Positions 1 through 8,129 of a DNA stretch of 57,727 nucleotides are shown here, piece by piece (within the stretch, counting starts at the first letter, position 1; each line of letters opens with the position of its first letter). This DNA comes from Lachnospiraceae bacterium. GTDB lineage: Bacteria > Bacillota > Clostridia > Lachnospirales > Lachnospiraceae. Location of the stretch: assembly GCA_017526985.1 (NCBI GenBank), contig JAFXQR010000122.1, positions 1 to 57,727 of the forward strand, given 5' to 3'. The notes below the pieces were generated by a model. It worked only from the letters and a program-made list of their open reading frames with translations, did no database searches and was not told where the DNA came from. A program made the position numbers and the translations under genes.

Positions 1-3
1 AGC

Positions 4-137
4 AACTGTTTGAAGCGCAGCTCGTGCCCCGTTCTTTTTAGGCACGAGCAAGCAAGTTTGCAAGGGCGAGTCGGTTTTAGGGGATGCGCTGGGTGAACAA
101 ACTTCTTGCGAAGGCACAGCTCGAAAACTGTCTTTAC
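4..137 (+). repeat. Dispersed intergenic repeat, copy 1
   Basis: This stretch aligns over its whole length, by eye at roughly 70-75% identity with small gaps, to the reverse complement of 15101-15233. It contains a 9-bp stem (20-28 with 41-49) around a 12-nt pyrimidine-rich loop, and later shared blocks around 65-80 and 108-135. No convincing gene lies here. The element may extend left of the window. What it does is unknown; a structured RNA or a non-autonomous palindromic element are both possible. Confidence 0.7.
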
Positions 138-176
138 TGCCCGGCGACTTGGCGGAGACTACGGCAGGCCAAAGTC

Positions 177-242
177 CACCTCATCCGGCGCTGGCGCGCC
201 ACCTTCCCCTCAAGGGGAAGGCAAGATGCCTTCCGTGAGGTG
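177..242. repeat. Nested palindromic intergenic element
   Basis: An outer inverted repeat CACCTCA (177-183) / TGAGGTG (236-242) encloses two competing perfect hairpins. The first is CCTTCCCC-TCAA-GGGGAAGG (202-221). The second is GGAAGGCA-AGA-TGCCTTCC (216-234), which shares bases with the first, so only one can form at a time. There is no T-tract, so it is not an ordinary terminator. It resembles short palindromic repeats that I recall from intergenic regions of gut Clostridia; this is a recollection and was not checked. Confidence 0.6.
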
Positions 243-277
243 ATCGCCAGCTCTACAAATACAAATTTGTCAACAGC

Positions 278-306
278 TTGCAGTTTAATCATATCTGTGT
301 TATAGT
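278..306 (+). promoter_or_regulatory. Sigma-A-type promoter for the DUF1858 gene
   Basis: TTGCAG (278-283), a 17-bp spacer and TATAGT (301-306) give an expected start near 313, about 50 nt before the DUF1858 start codon. Confidence 0.55.
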
Positions 307-363
307 ACTTGATGTTGTCAATGAATAATTACATGAACAGATACGGATAGAAAGGATATATTT

Positions 364-597
364 ATGGAAGAAGAAAAGAATATTTCGGAAGAAAAGAACA
401 TTACGATCACAAAGGATATGACCATCGGTGAGGCTCTGGTGACCAAACCGGAGATCGCAACTGTCCTGATGAATGCAGGCATGTTCTGTTTCAGCTGTCC
501 GGCATCCCAGGGAGAGACTCTGGAAGAGGCTGCTATGGTACACGGCTTTGATGTGGAAGATCTGCTGGAAGCTGTCAATAACGGCGCTACGCTGTAA
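364..597 (+). CDS. DUF1858 domain redox protein
   Basis: A 77-aa cytoplasmic protein. After a Glu/Lys-rich N-terminus of about 14 residues comes a compact DUF1858 domain (residues ~15-74) with the typical order: a short [11 protein letters not shown] helix, a run about parent and child levels ([14 protein letters not shown]), and a Cys-containing turn C-F-S-C-P that matches the CxxC-like redox site of the family. DUF1858 proteins are often called hybrid-cluster-protein-associated disulfide domains; their exact reaction is not established. The start codon follows an AAAGGA ribosome binding site (352-357) at 6 nt. It is a single-gene unit with its own promoter and a strong terminator. Confidence 0.8.
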   Translation: MEEEKNISEEKNITITKDMTIGEALVTKPEIATVLMNAGMFCFSCPASQGETLEEAAMVHGFDVEDLLEAVNNGATL

Positions 598-629
598 TCT
601 TTTTACGGAAGACTATTTCAAAATTCTAA

Positions 630-666
630 AACCTTCGGTTCCGTTATGAGTACCGAAGGTTTTTTA
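630..666 (+). terminator. Rho-independent terminator after the DUF1858 gene
   Basis: AACCTTCGGT (630-639) pairs perfectly with ACCGAAGGTT (652-661) and is followed by six T residues (661-666). Confidence 0.9.
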
Positions 667-810
667 TATGGGTTCGCAAATCCACACTATTCTATGCACA
701 TAGAAGATTCGAATTAATAAAAAAGCAGAGAAGACACAATGATCCTCTCTGCCTGAATGTTTATATTATACGCTTAGAAAAGTTCGGCTATACGATTGCA
801 AATACGATAT

Positions 811-1386
811 TTATTTCTTCTTTGCCGGAGCCTTCTTTGCTGCCGGCTTAGCTGCTGCCTTCTTTGCCGGTGCTTTTTCTGCAGGTGCCTTCTCAGCCTT
901 CTTCTCAGCCGGCTTAGCCTCTGCCTTCTTTACTTCTGCCTTTGCAGGCTCAGCTTTCTTAACTTCTTCTTTTTTCTCAGCCGGTTTTGCTGCTGCTTTC
1001 TTCGGCTCAGCCTTCTTTACTTCCTTTTTCTCAGCCTTCTCTGCCGGCTTAGCTGCTGCCTTCTTTGCCGGTGCCTTTTCTGCCTTCTTCTCAGCAAAGC
1101 TCTTTACGATCTCTGCTGCAGCTGCATCACCAACGATGGTCAGCACATCTGCATCCTTCTTGCCATCCAGGAATGCGATGAAGTCATTGCCATCAGCAAC
1201 AACCTTTGCATTGTGATCAAAATACTCATACGGCTGTACATCAAACTTGCCGTCTTTTGCTTCTACATAGAAAGCGCCTTCGCCTTCTCCGGTAATGTCG
1301 ATCTGAACTGCAACTGCGCCAAATTTCTTTGCATCTGCCTTTGCTGCCTTCTTCTGAACATAGCCGACGATCTCTTCGTAAGTCAT
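811..1386 (-). CDS. SCP2-like protein with a Lys/Ala-rich, histone-H1-like tail
   Basis: A 191-aa protein, with the start taken at 1386 because a GGAAGGGAG-type ribosome binding site lies just upstream; an in-frame start at 1413 is less likely. Residues 1-98 resemble an SCP2 sterol-carrier/lipid-binding fold (V-A-V-Q-I-D-I-T-G-E strand, F-Y-V-E strand, then D-A-D-V-L-T and a closing helix). Residues ~99-191 are almost only K, A, E and P, in imperfect AKPAEKK and APAKKAA repeats, ending APAKKK. Such tails are known from bacterial H1-like DNA-binding proteins, and a role in nucleoid or nucleic-acid binding is an inference. The gene stands alone with a strong promoter. No signal peptide is present. 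Confidence 0.65.
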   Translation of the reverse strand: MTYEEIVGYVQKKAAKADAKKFGAVAVQIDITGEGEGAFYVEAKDGKFDVQPYEYFDHNAKVVADGNDFIAFLDGKKDADVLTIVGDAAAAEIVKSFAEKKAEKAPAKKAAAKPAEKAEKKEVKKAEPKKAAAKPAEKKEEVKKAEPAKAEVKKAEAKPAEKKAEKAPAEKAPAKKAAAKPAAKKAPAKKK

Positions 1387-1462
1387 AATTTTCTCCCTTC
1401 CTCTGTCTATCACAGATTCCCTTCACTCTTATAAGCGTAAGTCTATAATAACTACACAGATT

Positions 1463-1491
1463 AATATATGTTTTTTTTCTGTTTTTGTCAA
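1463..1491 (-). promoter_or_regulatory. Consensus promoter for the SCP2-like gene
   Basis: Read on the minus strand: TTGACA (1491-1486), a 17-bp A-rich spacer, TATATT (1468-1463). This predicts a 5' leader of about 70 nt and strong expression. Confidence 0.75.
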
Positions 1492-1549
1492 CAATTTATT
1501 ATATTTTTGTTAATTTTTCCCTATAAATGACGCATCACTCAACGCTTTA

Positions 1550-1558
1550 TGCTATAAT
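1550..1558 (+). promoter_or_regulatory. Extended -10 promoter for nth
   Basis: TGC followed by TATAAT (1553-1558) forms an extended -10 element. No good -35 is seen at 16-18 bp. Confidence 0.5.
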
Positions 1559-1629
1559 ACCGTAATATAATAGCTGGTTTGAACAAAATTATCTACGCAA
1601 TTTCCGCAGAGTCTTTCAAGGGGGATCGA

Positions 1630-2262
1630 ATGAAAAAAACGGAGATCACGGAACTGTTACAGCGTCTGGATGCCGAGTACGGACGCAATATTCCCTGCTA
1701 TCTGGAGCATCAAAACGCCTGGCAGCTGCTCATTGCCACCATCCTGAGTGCCCAGTGCACGGATGCCCGGGTCAATCTGGTCACAAAAGAGCTTTTTGTC
1801 AAGTATCCGGATGTGAAAGCCTTTGCCGAAGCCGACTTATCGGAGCTGGAAGAGGATATCCACTCAACGGGTTTCTACCATAATAAAGCGCGTAATATCA
1901 TCGCCTGCTGCCGTCGTCTTTTGGATGATTTTGGCGGAGAGGTCCCGCAAGAGATCGATCAGCTCACTTCCCTGCCGGGTGTGGGACGCAAGACCGCCAA
2001 TGTGATCCGGGGCAATATCTTTCATGAGCCCAGCGTCGTCGTGGATACCCATGTGGGACGACTGGCCAGACGACTGGGACTGACCAAAGAGGAAGATCCC
2101 GAAAAGGTGGAGTACGCCCTGATGAAGGCCATTCCCAAGGACCACTGGATCGCCATCAATACACAGCTGATCGCTTTGGGGCGTACCATCTGCAAGGCGC
2201 CGCATCCCAAATGTGAAGAATGCTTCCTGAAGGATCTGTGTCAGTATTATAAGAAGCGTTGA
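1630..2262 (+). CDS. nth: Endonuclease III (DNA glycosylase/AP lyase)
   Basis: A 210-aa base-excision-repair enzyme that removes oxidised pyrimidines and cuts the abasic site. The helix-hairpin-helix LPGVGRKTANVI carries the catalytic Lys, and VVDTHVGRLARRLGL carries the catalytic Asp. The C-terminal [4Fe-4S] loop C-x6-C-x2-C-x5-C is intact (CKAPHPKCEECFLKDLC). The start at 1630 is preferred over an upstream in-frame TTG at 1579 because an AAGGGGG ribosome binding site sits just before it and the length then equals that of the family. It is followed by a long terminator. Confidence 0.97.
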   Translation: MKKTEITELLQRLDAEYGRNIPCYLEHQNAWQLLIATILSAQCTDARVNLVTKELFVKYPDVKAFAEADLSELEEDIHSTGFYHNKARNIIACCRRLLDDFGGEVPQEIDQLTSLPGVGRKTANVIRGNIFHEPSVVVDTHVGRLARRLGLTKEEDPEKVEYALMKAIPKDHWIAINTQLIALGRTICKAPHPKCEECFLKDLCQYYKKR

Positions 2263-2288
2263 TCTTTACTTCTCTTTGAAAAACAAAA

Positions 2289-2335
2289 ATCCGGCTGTTT
2301 CATATTTTATAAATGAAACAGCCGGATCATTTTTT
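2289..2335. terminator. Bidirectional terminator between nth and the ferredoxin gene
   Basis: A perfect 15-bp stem (2289-2303 with 2313-2327) and a 9-nt loop. T-tracts follow on the plus strand (2330-2335) and, after a short A/T run, on the minus strand, so it can serve both converging genes. Confidence 0.9.
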
Positions 2336-2350
2336 CAAGTAGTCTCGAAA

Positions 2351-2521
2351 TTATTCCTCTTCGATCGCGCCTACCGGGCAAGCACCTGCGCAAGCACCAC
2401 AGCTGATGCAGGTATCCTTATCGATCTCGAACTTGCCGTCACCTTCCGAAATAGCGCCTACCGGGCAACCACCTGCACAAGTACCGCAAGAAATACATCC
2501 GTCTTTGATCACATATGCCAT
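2351..2521 (-). CDS. 2x[4Fe-4S] ferredoxin
   Basis: A 56-aa clostridial-type ferredoxin, too short for most gene callers' default cut-offs. It has two C-x2-C-x2-C-x3-CP motifs (CISCGTCAGGCP and CISCGACAGACP), each ending in PVGAI, so both clusters should be 4Fe-4S. An AGGAGG ribosome binding site lies 8 nt upstream of the ATG. It is a low-potential electron carrier. It lies downstream of pflA on the same strand with a gap of about 130 bp, and either shares its transcript or has its own promoter. Confidence 0.95.
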   Translation of the reverse strand: MAYVIKDGCISCGTCAGGCPVGAISEGDGKFEIDKDTCISCGACAGACPVGAIEEE

Positions 2522-2651
2522 TTTTCATTTCCTCCTGTTTGTCTCTCAGCTAAAAGCTGTTAATTTAGTCTTCCCCGACTAAGCACATAGTAGCATATCA
2601 CGGCATATTAGTGTTACGAAATCTTAATTAGGTATATCTAACATTCTTTCC

Positions 2652-3419
2652 TCATGCATTTGCGCCGGCTTGCAGCTCTTCACGGCGTTTCCGCACACCA
2701 TCCAGGATCACTTTTTTCTTATCCAGAACGGCATTTTTGTCCATTGCCGGCACACCTTTTAAGCGGTATTCCAGCCCCAGTTTCTCATACTTCGGCAAGC
2801 CCATGGTATGATACGGCAGTACATCCAATGCCTTTAAGTTGCTCAGGCCGCCGATGAAATACCCCAGCTTATACAGGTACTCATCGTCATCCGTGATCCC
2901 CGGTACCACCACATGGCGGATCCACACATCCACATGCTTTTCATCCAGATATTTCGCAAACGCCAGGATCCCGTCATTGGGCTGCTTGGTCAGCCACAGA
3001 TGCTTCTCCGGATCGATATGCTTGATGTCCAGCATCACCAGATCCGTGATCTTCATCAGTTCGTCCAGTTTTTTATTATATTCGCTCTCTCCGGGATGGT
3101 ACATGATGCCGGAGGAATCAATACAGGTATGGATATTGTGCTGCTTTGCCAGCGTGAACAGTTCCAGCACAAAATCGATCTGCATGAGCGGTTCGCCACC
3201 GGTCACGGTAATACCGCCGCCCTGGTAAAAGCCCTCATTGCGGATGAATTGCTCAATGATCTCAGACGGTTCCGTCGGGGTGCCGCCTTTAGGATCCCAT
3301 GTATCCGGGTTGTGGCAATACGCGCAGCGCATCGGACAGCCCTGCAAAAAAACAACAAAACGCACGCCCGGTCCGTCGACCGTGCCAAAACTCTCTGTAG
3401 AATGTACTCTTCCTTTCAT
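2652..3419 (-). CDS. pflA: Pyruvate formate-lyase activating enzyme (radical SAM)
   Basis: A 255-aa radical-SAM enzyme that installs the glycyl radical on pyruvate formate-lyase using reduced ferredoxin or flavodoxin and S-adenosylmethionine. The cluster motif is C-P-M-R-C-A-Y-C (CxxxCxxC), followed by HNPDTW, the GGGITVTGGEPLMQ loop and a D-I-K-H strand, all in family order. The ATG at 3419 is chosen because GGAGGG lies 8 nt upstream; the in-frame GTG at 3428 would overlap that site. The usual partner pflB is not adjacent, so the partner must be elsewhere. A ferredoxin gene lies directly downstream. Confidence 0.93.
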   Translation of the reverse strand: MKGRVHSTESFGTVDGPGVRFVVFLQGCPMRCAYCHNPDTWDPKGGTPTEPSEIIEQFIRNEGFYQGGGITVTGGEPLMQIDFVLELFTLAKQHNIHTCIDSSGIMYHPGESEYNKKLDELMKITDLVMLDIKHIDPEKHLWLTKQPNDGILAFAKYLDEKHVDVWIRHVVVPGITDDDEYLYKLGYFIGGLSNLKALDVLPYHTMGLPKYEKLGLEYRLKGVPAMDKNAVLDKKKVILDGVRKRREELQAGANA

Positions 3420-3578
3420 AATACGCACCCTCCGCTTCTATATCTTGAAACCTATCATACTATATATTGTCGAATACTTCAACTCCTCACATTTTTAACA
3501 AATATTCACAAAAAAACACCCCGAAATGTCCGTTTTTGTGGTAAAGTAGTATTACAATCAGGAGAAAGGTGGCCGGAC

Positions 3579-5489
3579 ATGAAGAAGATCGCTGTATACG
3601 CTAACGGGTTCAATATCGAGTCGCTGAAGCAGGCTTTAACGGGCATACAGGACTTTACCAAAACGCATGATTCGGACATTTTTGTCTTTTTGGGATTCGC
3701 TTCCTATAGCGAAAATCGTGAGCATAACCAAGGCGAACTGAACATCTATGGTCTGGGACATATGGAGGATTTTGACGGGATCATCGTCTTTTCCAACCAC
3801 CTGAATTCCACCAAAGCCGCAGAAAACATCTGCCGCAAAGCCAAAGAAAAACAGATCCCGGTAGTCAGTGTGGGGATTCCTTTTGACGGCATACCCTGCA
3901 TCAGCTTTTCCAACGAAGAAGGTATGCGCGCTCTCACGGCGCATCTGATCGAAGCGCACCATGTAAAACATCTTATATTCCTGGGCGGCCCGGCCGACCA
4001 TGTGGACTGCATCGCCCGGCTGAAGGCGGTACGGGATGTCATGGCGGAACATGGGCTGGAGCTCAAGGAAGAGGACATCGTCTATGGCGACTGGGGCAAT
4101 ACCACTCCCCGTATGCTGATCAATCAGATGATCGCCGAGCAAAAATTTCCGGATGCTTTGGTATGCGCCAACGACACTATGGCTATGGCCGCGATCACGC
4201 AGTTTGTACGGCAGGGCTATACCATCCCGGATGATATGATCATCACCGGCTTTGACAACACTTCTCATGGCAGGCACTATTATCCGGCACTCACATCCGT
4301 CGATCCCAACTTTACGAAACTCGGATATCGCTGCTGCAGCATACTTTACGATCAGTTAGAGGGAAAAGAAACACAGGCTCTGTATATGGTTCCGTCGCTC
4401 TTTGCCTGCGCCGAGAGCTGCGGCTGCAAGGATCAGCCTGCATATATCGAGCTGCGCAAGCAGTATTGCAAGAGCTCCTATCAGCAGTATCTGGAAACGA
4501 CGGCGATCGAGATGTTTGAACGCCGGCTCCTGCAACGTATTGCTGTCACGGATGGCTATGCGTCCCTAAAAAAAGAATTACAGAAACACTTCAAAGACAA
4601 TCATATCTTTGAGGGCGAAAACTTTTATATTGTGATCAACGCCGAATACTTTGAGGATGTCGTCGCCAAAGAAGAAGAAATACTGCTGGACGGCTATAAG
4701 GATCCGATGGAAGCCGTTGTCGCATTGAAAAACGGCGAGATCCAGCCGGAGTGCACGATCGACCGCCATACACTGATCCCGGATTACACCAAAAAAGACG
4801 GTGAGCAGCACATTTATTATTTCTTGCCACTGCACAACCAGCAATACAATTATGGATATATCGTCTTTGTGGACGATCCCGTCATTATGAAACAAAATAT
4901 GGTCAACCCGTATCTGGAAAAACTGCAGGAATCCTTAAAGCTGCTGCGCATCAACCTGCGACTGGACGGACTGAATAAAGATCTGATCCGCATCTATAAC
5001 CGCGATCCCATGACCGGGTTGTACAACCGTCTGGCCTATGAAGAAAAGGCAGAAGTGCTCTATCAGCAGAGCCTGGTCGACAAGACCCGCATGATGGTGA
5101 TGTTTGTGGATATCAACTATATGAAGCGGATCAATGACCAATACGGCCATCTGTACGGAGACAACGCCATCAAGACTGTGGCCGAATCCATCAAGAGTGT
5201 GCTGAAGGATGACTGGATCGCGGTTCGTTTCGGCGGGGATGAATTCCTGCTGATCGCCACCAACTGTGACAAGGACGGCGCTACGCAGGTACGGCATAAT
5301 ATCCTGGCCTATCTGGAAATAAAAAATCACGACGGTACGCAGCCCTTTGAGATCTCGGCAAGCTGCGGTTATGTGATCACGGATCCTGACCACCCCTCCA
5401 ATCTGCAGGAATATGTCAAGGAAGCCGATAATCTGATGTATAAGATCAAACAGGAAGTACACGCACGGGACGGTATGCCGCGAAGATAA
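3579..5489 (+). CDS. Diguanylate cyclase with LacI-type ligand-binding sensor domain
   Basis: A 636-aa, apparently cytoplasmic protein. Residues ~1-270 form a type-1 periplasmic-binding-like domain as in LacI/GalR regulators (LIFLGGPADHVDCIARL, ALVCANDTMAMAA, ITGFDN), but no DNA-binding helix-turn-helix precedes it. A linker of ~200 residues follows, then a GGDEF domain (~470-630) with RDPMTGLYNRLAYEEK and an intact RFGGDEFLL active site. The RxxD inhibitory site is not conserved (KDDW at that place). It should make c-di-GMP in response to a small ligand, perhaps a sugar. The start at 3579 follows AGGAGAAAGGTGG. A longer upstream open frame overlaps pflA and is rejected. Confidence 0.88.
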   Translation: MKKIAVYANGFNIESLKQALTGIQDFTKTHDSDIFVFLGFASYSENREHNQGELNIYGLGHMEDFDGIIVFSNHLNSTKAAENICRKAKEKQIPVVSVGIPFDGIPCISFSNEEGMRALTAHLIEAHHVKHLIFLGGPADHVDCIARLKAVRDVMAEHGLELKEEDIVYGDWGNTTPRMLINQMIAEQKFPDALVCANDTMAMAAITQFVRQGYTIPDDMIITGFDNTSHGRHYYPALTSVDPNFTKLGYRCCSILYDQLEGKETQALYMVPSLFACAESCGCKDQPAYIELRKQYCKSSYQQYLETTAIEMFERRLLQRIAVTDGYASLKKELQKHFKDNHIFEGENFYIVINAEYFEDVVAKEEEILLDGYKDPMEAVVALKNGEIQPECTIDRHTLIPDYTKKDGEQHIYYFLPLHNQQYNYGYIVFVDDPVIMKQNMVNPYLEKLQESLKLLRINLRLDGLNKDLIRIYNRDPMTGLYNRLAYEEKAEVLYQQSLVDKTRMMVMFVDINYMKRINDQYGHLYGDNAIKTVAESIKSVLKDDWIAVRFGGDEFLLIATNCDKDGATQVRHNILAYLEIKNHDGTQPFEISASCGYVITDPDHPSNLQEYVKEADNLMYKIKQEVHARDGMPRR

Positions 5490-5569
5490 CATTTGACGAA
5501 ATCCGCAAAAGATAATAAAATTTTGATGTTATGCTTTTCAGGATTTTGTAAAGGACATATGGAAATTTT

Positions 5570-6646
5570 ATGAATTATATCGGCTCTAAATATTCTTTAT
5601 TGGATTTTTTACAGGAAACCATCGCAGAAGTCACCGGCTATCAGGACGGTGACTCTTATGTGTTTGCGGATCTGTTTGCAGGCACCGGCATCGTAGGACA
5701 GACCTACAAGGCCAAGGGCTGCACCGTCATTGCCAACGATATCCAGTATTTCAGTTATGTTTTAAATAAGCATCTGATCGAAAACATCCCAGAACTCTTA
5801 TTTACTTCCGACCAGTATGCAGCTTCCGGCGAACAGAATGCGGAAGTATCTTCGCAACAGCGCATTGTAAAAGCCAATACGGAACTGCTGACCCGCTTAA
5901 ACAGTCTGCCTCTGGAAGAAGGCTTCATCTACAATAACTATTGCGCCGGCTCCGGTTCTGCGCGTAATTACTTTACCGATGATAACGGCAAGCGCTGCGA
6001 TGCTATCCGTATGGAACTGGAACGCCTGCGCGCCTTGGGCGAGATCAGCGAAAATGTGTACTTCTTCTATCTCGCCAGCCTGATCAATTCCATCGACCGC
6101 TATGCAAACACCGCATCTGTATACGGCGCATTTTTAAAGCATGTCAAAGCATCCGCCAAAAAGCAGTTTGCACTGGAGCTGTTTCCGGTGATCCCGGGCA
6201 AGATCGGCAAGGTATTTAACGAAGACATCAACACACTGGTGCGACATATCCACGGCGATGTGTTGTATCTCGATCCGCCGTACAATGCAAGACAGTATTC
6301 GTCGAATTATCATGTACTGGAAACCATCGCCCGCTATGACAGTCCGGAACTGACCGGCGTCACGGGCCTGCGTAAAGAAGATGACCAGAAGAGCAAATTC
6401 TGCTCCAAAAGAACCGTAGCGGAAGTCTTTGAAGACTTGATCAAAAACGCGGACTTCAAATACATCTTCCTGAGCTACAACAACGAAGGGCTGATGTCCC
6501 TCGATACGATCAAAGAGATCATGTCACGCTACGGCGAATATAAGTATTTTACGAGAGAATATAAGCGTTTCAAGGCAGACAAAGACGCCAACCGAAAGAT
6601 CGCAGCAGATTCCACAACGGAGTATCTGCACTGCCTCATCAAATAA
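5570..6646 (+). CDS. D12-class N6-adenine DNA methyltransferase, orphan
   Basis: A 358-aa methyltransferase. The SAM-binding motif is FADLFAGTGIVG (residues ~29-40) and the catalytic motif DPPYNARQYSSNYH lies near residue 234. This order is typical of alpha-class (D12/Dam-like) adenine methylases. No restriction endonuclease gene is next to it, so it is either a solitary methylase with a regulatory role or the remnant of a restriction-modification system. It lies 80 bp after the GGDEF gene on the same strand and ends 3 bp before the converging pectinesterase gene. Confidence 0.88.
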   Translation: MNYIGSKYSLLDFLQETIAEVTGYQDGDSYVFADLFAGTGIVGQTYKAKGCTVIANDIQYFSYVLNKHLIENIPELLFTSDQYAASGEQNAEVSSQQRIVKANTELLTRLNSLPLEEGFIYNNYCAGSGSARNYFTDDNGKRCDAIRMELERLRALGEISENVYFFYLASLINSIDRYANTASVYGAFLKHVKASAKKQFALELFPVIPGKIGKVFNEDINTLVRHIHGDVLYLDPPYNARQYSSNYHVLETIARYDSPELTGVTGLRKEDDQKSKFCSKRTVAEVFEDLIKNADFKYIFLSYNNEGLMSLDTIKEIMSRYGEYKYFTREYKRFKADKDANRKIAADSTTEYLHCLIK

Positions 6647-6649
6647 GCG

Positions 6650-7408
6650 CTATTTTTCAAACTTCACCCAATCCGGACGATCGGCCACTTCGGCGCCCGG
6701 ACCGGTAGAACGGTATTCCTCAAACACCGTTGTCTCGTGGGCTTCCGGTTTGTTCCAGTCATGGTAGCCTTCCGGACGGATATGCGCATCCATCCAGCAA
6801 TCCTCCAGACGCAGCTTTGCATAAATGCGCCAGGGTCTGGCGATATAGCAGCTGTTGTCCGGTATCCCTTCCGTACGGGTAAACCGGCAATTCTTTGCGA
6901 CAAAACCGACTTCCACATGCTCCGGAGTAGACGGCGCAAAAACATATCCCACTTCATTACTCACAAATTCACAATCTTCAAAATAGGCAGTCGCACCACC
7001 GAAGATAAAATCCACACCGCCTTCGATCCGGCAGTTTTTGAAATACATAGTATGATCCTTACGCGGCGTGAACTGCTTCGGCCCGGTAAATCCTCCGGGC
7101 TTTACTTCCTTTGGCGGGAGCGGCGCCAGAAACAGGGTATCCTGATGGCCGATCAGCGTACAGTTCTCCACATGGATATCATCTCCGTCCAGATAGAGCG
7201 CGATCGCCTGTCCTGCTTCTTTCCCGGGACCTGCGGTATTCTCAAAAGTACAGTTTTCAAAACGCACACGGTCTCCGTCTACCAATACCGTCTGGGTACG
7301 GAAAGTACGATACGGTGTCCCGTCCGGATGGATCGCCAGTGCGCCGATGTCTCCGGTATAATGTTCTCCTGTGTAGGTCTTGTCAGATTCTGATAATATG
7401 TACTGCAT
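6650..7408 (-). CDS. Pectinesterase (CE8), cytoplasmic type
   Basis: A 252-aa right-handed beta-helix protein that removes methyl esters from galacturonan. Family motifs are visible in order: GHQDTLFL, DFIFGGATAYFEDCEF and ARPWRIYAKL, which supply the two catalytic Asp residues and the Arg. It is shorter than secreted enzymes (~300 aa or more) and begins directly in the helix with no signal peptide, so it should act on imported oligosaccharides. It is the last gene of a run with the membrane protein (26-bp gap) and the cupin. Confidence 0.88.
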   Translation of the reverse strand: MQYILSESDKTYTGEHYTGDIGALAIHPDGTPYRTFRTQTVLVDGDRVRFENCTFENTAGPGKEAGQAIALYLDGDDIHVENCTLIGHQDTLFLAPLPPKEVKPGGFTGPKQFTPRKDHTMYFKNCRIEGGVDFIFGGATAYFEDCEFVSNEVGYVFAPSTPEHVEVGFVAKNCRFTRTEGIPDNSCYIARPWRIYAKLRLEDCWMDAHIRPEGYHDWNKPEAHETTVFEEYRSTGPGAEVADRPDWVKFEK

Positions 7409-7433
7409 AACCCCTTCTCCTTTTCTCCCAAAC

Positions 7434-8117
7434 TTACTGGATAAACTTCAAAAACTCCACCGCCAGTTCCATATGCTTGCTGCCGCCTCCGAATGCCGCA
7501 TAGAGAGACGGCGTTCCTTCTCCGTCATAAATATAATTGTCATTCAATAACTTTGCCGTATCCACGCAAACCGCCACAGGAACATCTTCAAAATACAATA
7601 ATCTGCCTTCCGCATCATACTGCGCCAGCGTATCCGCATCCAGCACTCCGTCCAGCGGTATAAACCATTCCGCTTCCATATAACGCTCGATCACATCCTG
7701 GCCGGAGATCATCAGATCGATCCCACCGGAGTAGGCCAGTGCCATAACACGCTCTTCATCTTCGTAGCCGTACTTCATATAATTTGCCGCATTGTCCGAC
7801 ACTTCACCGGCTGAAATATGCGAAGAGGTATCCAGCAGGATCTGCTGCTTCTTCGGATCCTCCACATACTTCTCCGTAAACGGCTGCAATACCTGTTCTT
7901 CCGCCGACGGCAGCTCCGCAAAATTGATAAACAATACCGACAGCACATCGTCCTTTTTCGTTATGATCGACACGACGAAATAAATAACGATCACTGCGCC
8001 TATGCCGATCCCGATCACCCATTTTAAATAATAATCCTTAAAATACTGCCACTTTTTCTCCGGGGAAGCGGTCTTGATCTTTTCCCGCTCCTCCTGAAAT
8101 TCATCCATTACCGGCAT
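7434..8117 (-). CDS. Single-span membrane protein of unknown function
   Basis: A 227-aa protein. A charged N-terminus of ~32 residues is followed by one membrane segment (WVIGIGIGAVIVIYFVVSII) and an outside domain of ~170 residues. The outside part has stretches reminiscent of extracellular solute-binding proteins (DLMISGQDVIERYMEAEWFIPLD, YFEDVPVAVCVD), but this is weak. It starts with a GAGGTG ribosome binding site. It lies between a cupin (12-bp gap) and the pectinesterase, which suggests a link to sugar uptake or sensing, but I do not recognise it. Confidence 0.7.
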   Translation of the reverse strand: MPVMDEFQEEREKIKTASPEKKWQYFKDYYLKWVIGIGIGAVIVIYFVVSIITKKDDVLSVLFINFAELPSAEEQVLQPFTEKYVEDPKKQQILLDTSSHISAGEVSDNAANYMKYGYEDEERVMALAYSGGIDLMISGQDVIERYMEAEWFIPLDGVLDADTLAQYDAEGRLLYFEDVPVAVCVDTAKLLNDNYIYDGEGTPSLYAAFGGGSKHMELAVEFLKFIQ

Positions 8118-8129
8118 CGTCCCGCACCT

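Noticed and set aside
84-305. 73-aa open frame on the plus strand
   Set aside because: It runs through repeat copy 1 and the palindromes and has no coding character.
796-1434. 212-aa Cys/Leu-rich frame opposite the SCP2-like gene
   Set aside because: It is the antisense of the Lys/Ala-rich tail. The low-complexity composition explains the long open frame.
2913-3578. 222-residue N-terminal extension of the GGDEF protein
   Set aside because: It overlaps pflA in antisense. The ATG at 3579 has a good ribosome binding site and starts the LacI-like fold at its first strand.
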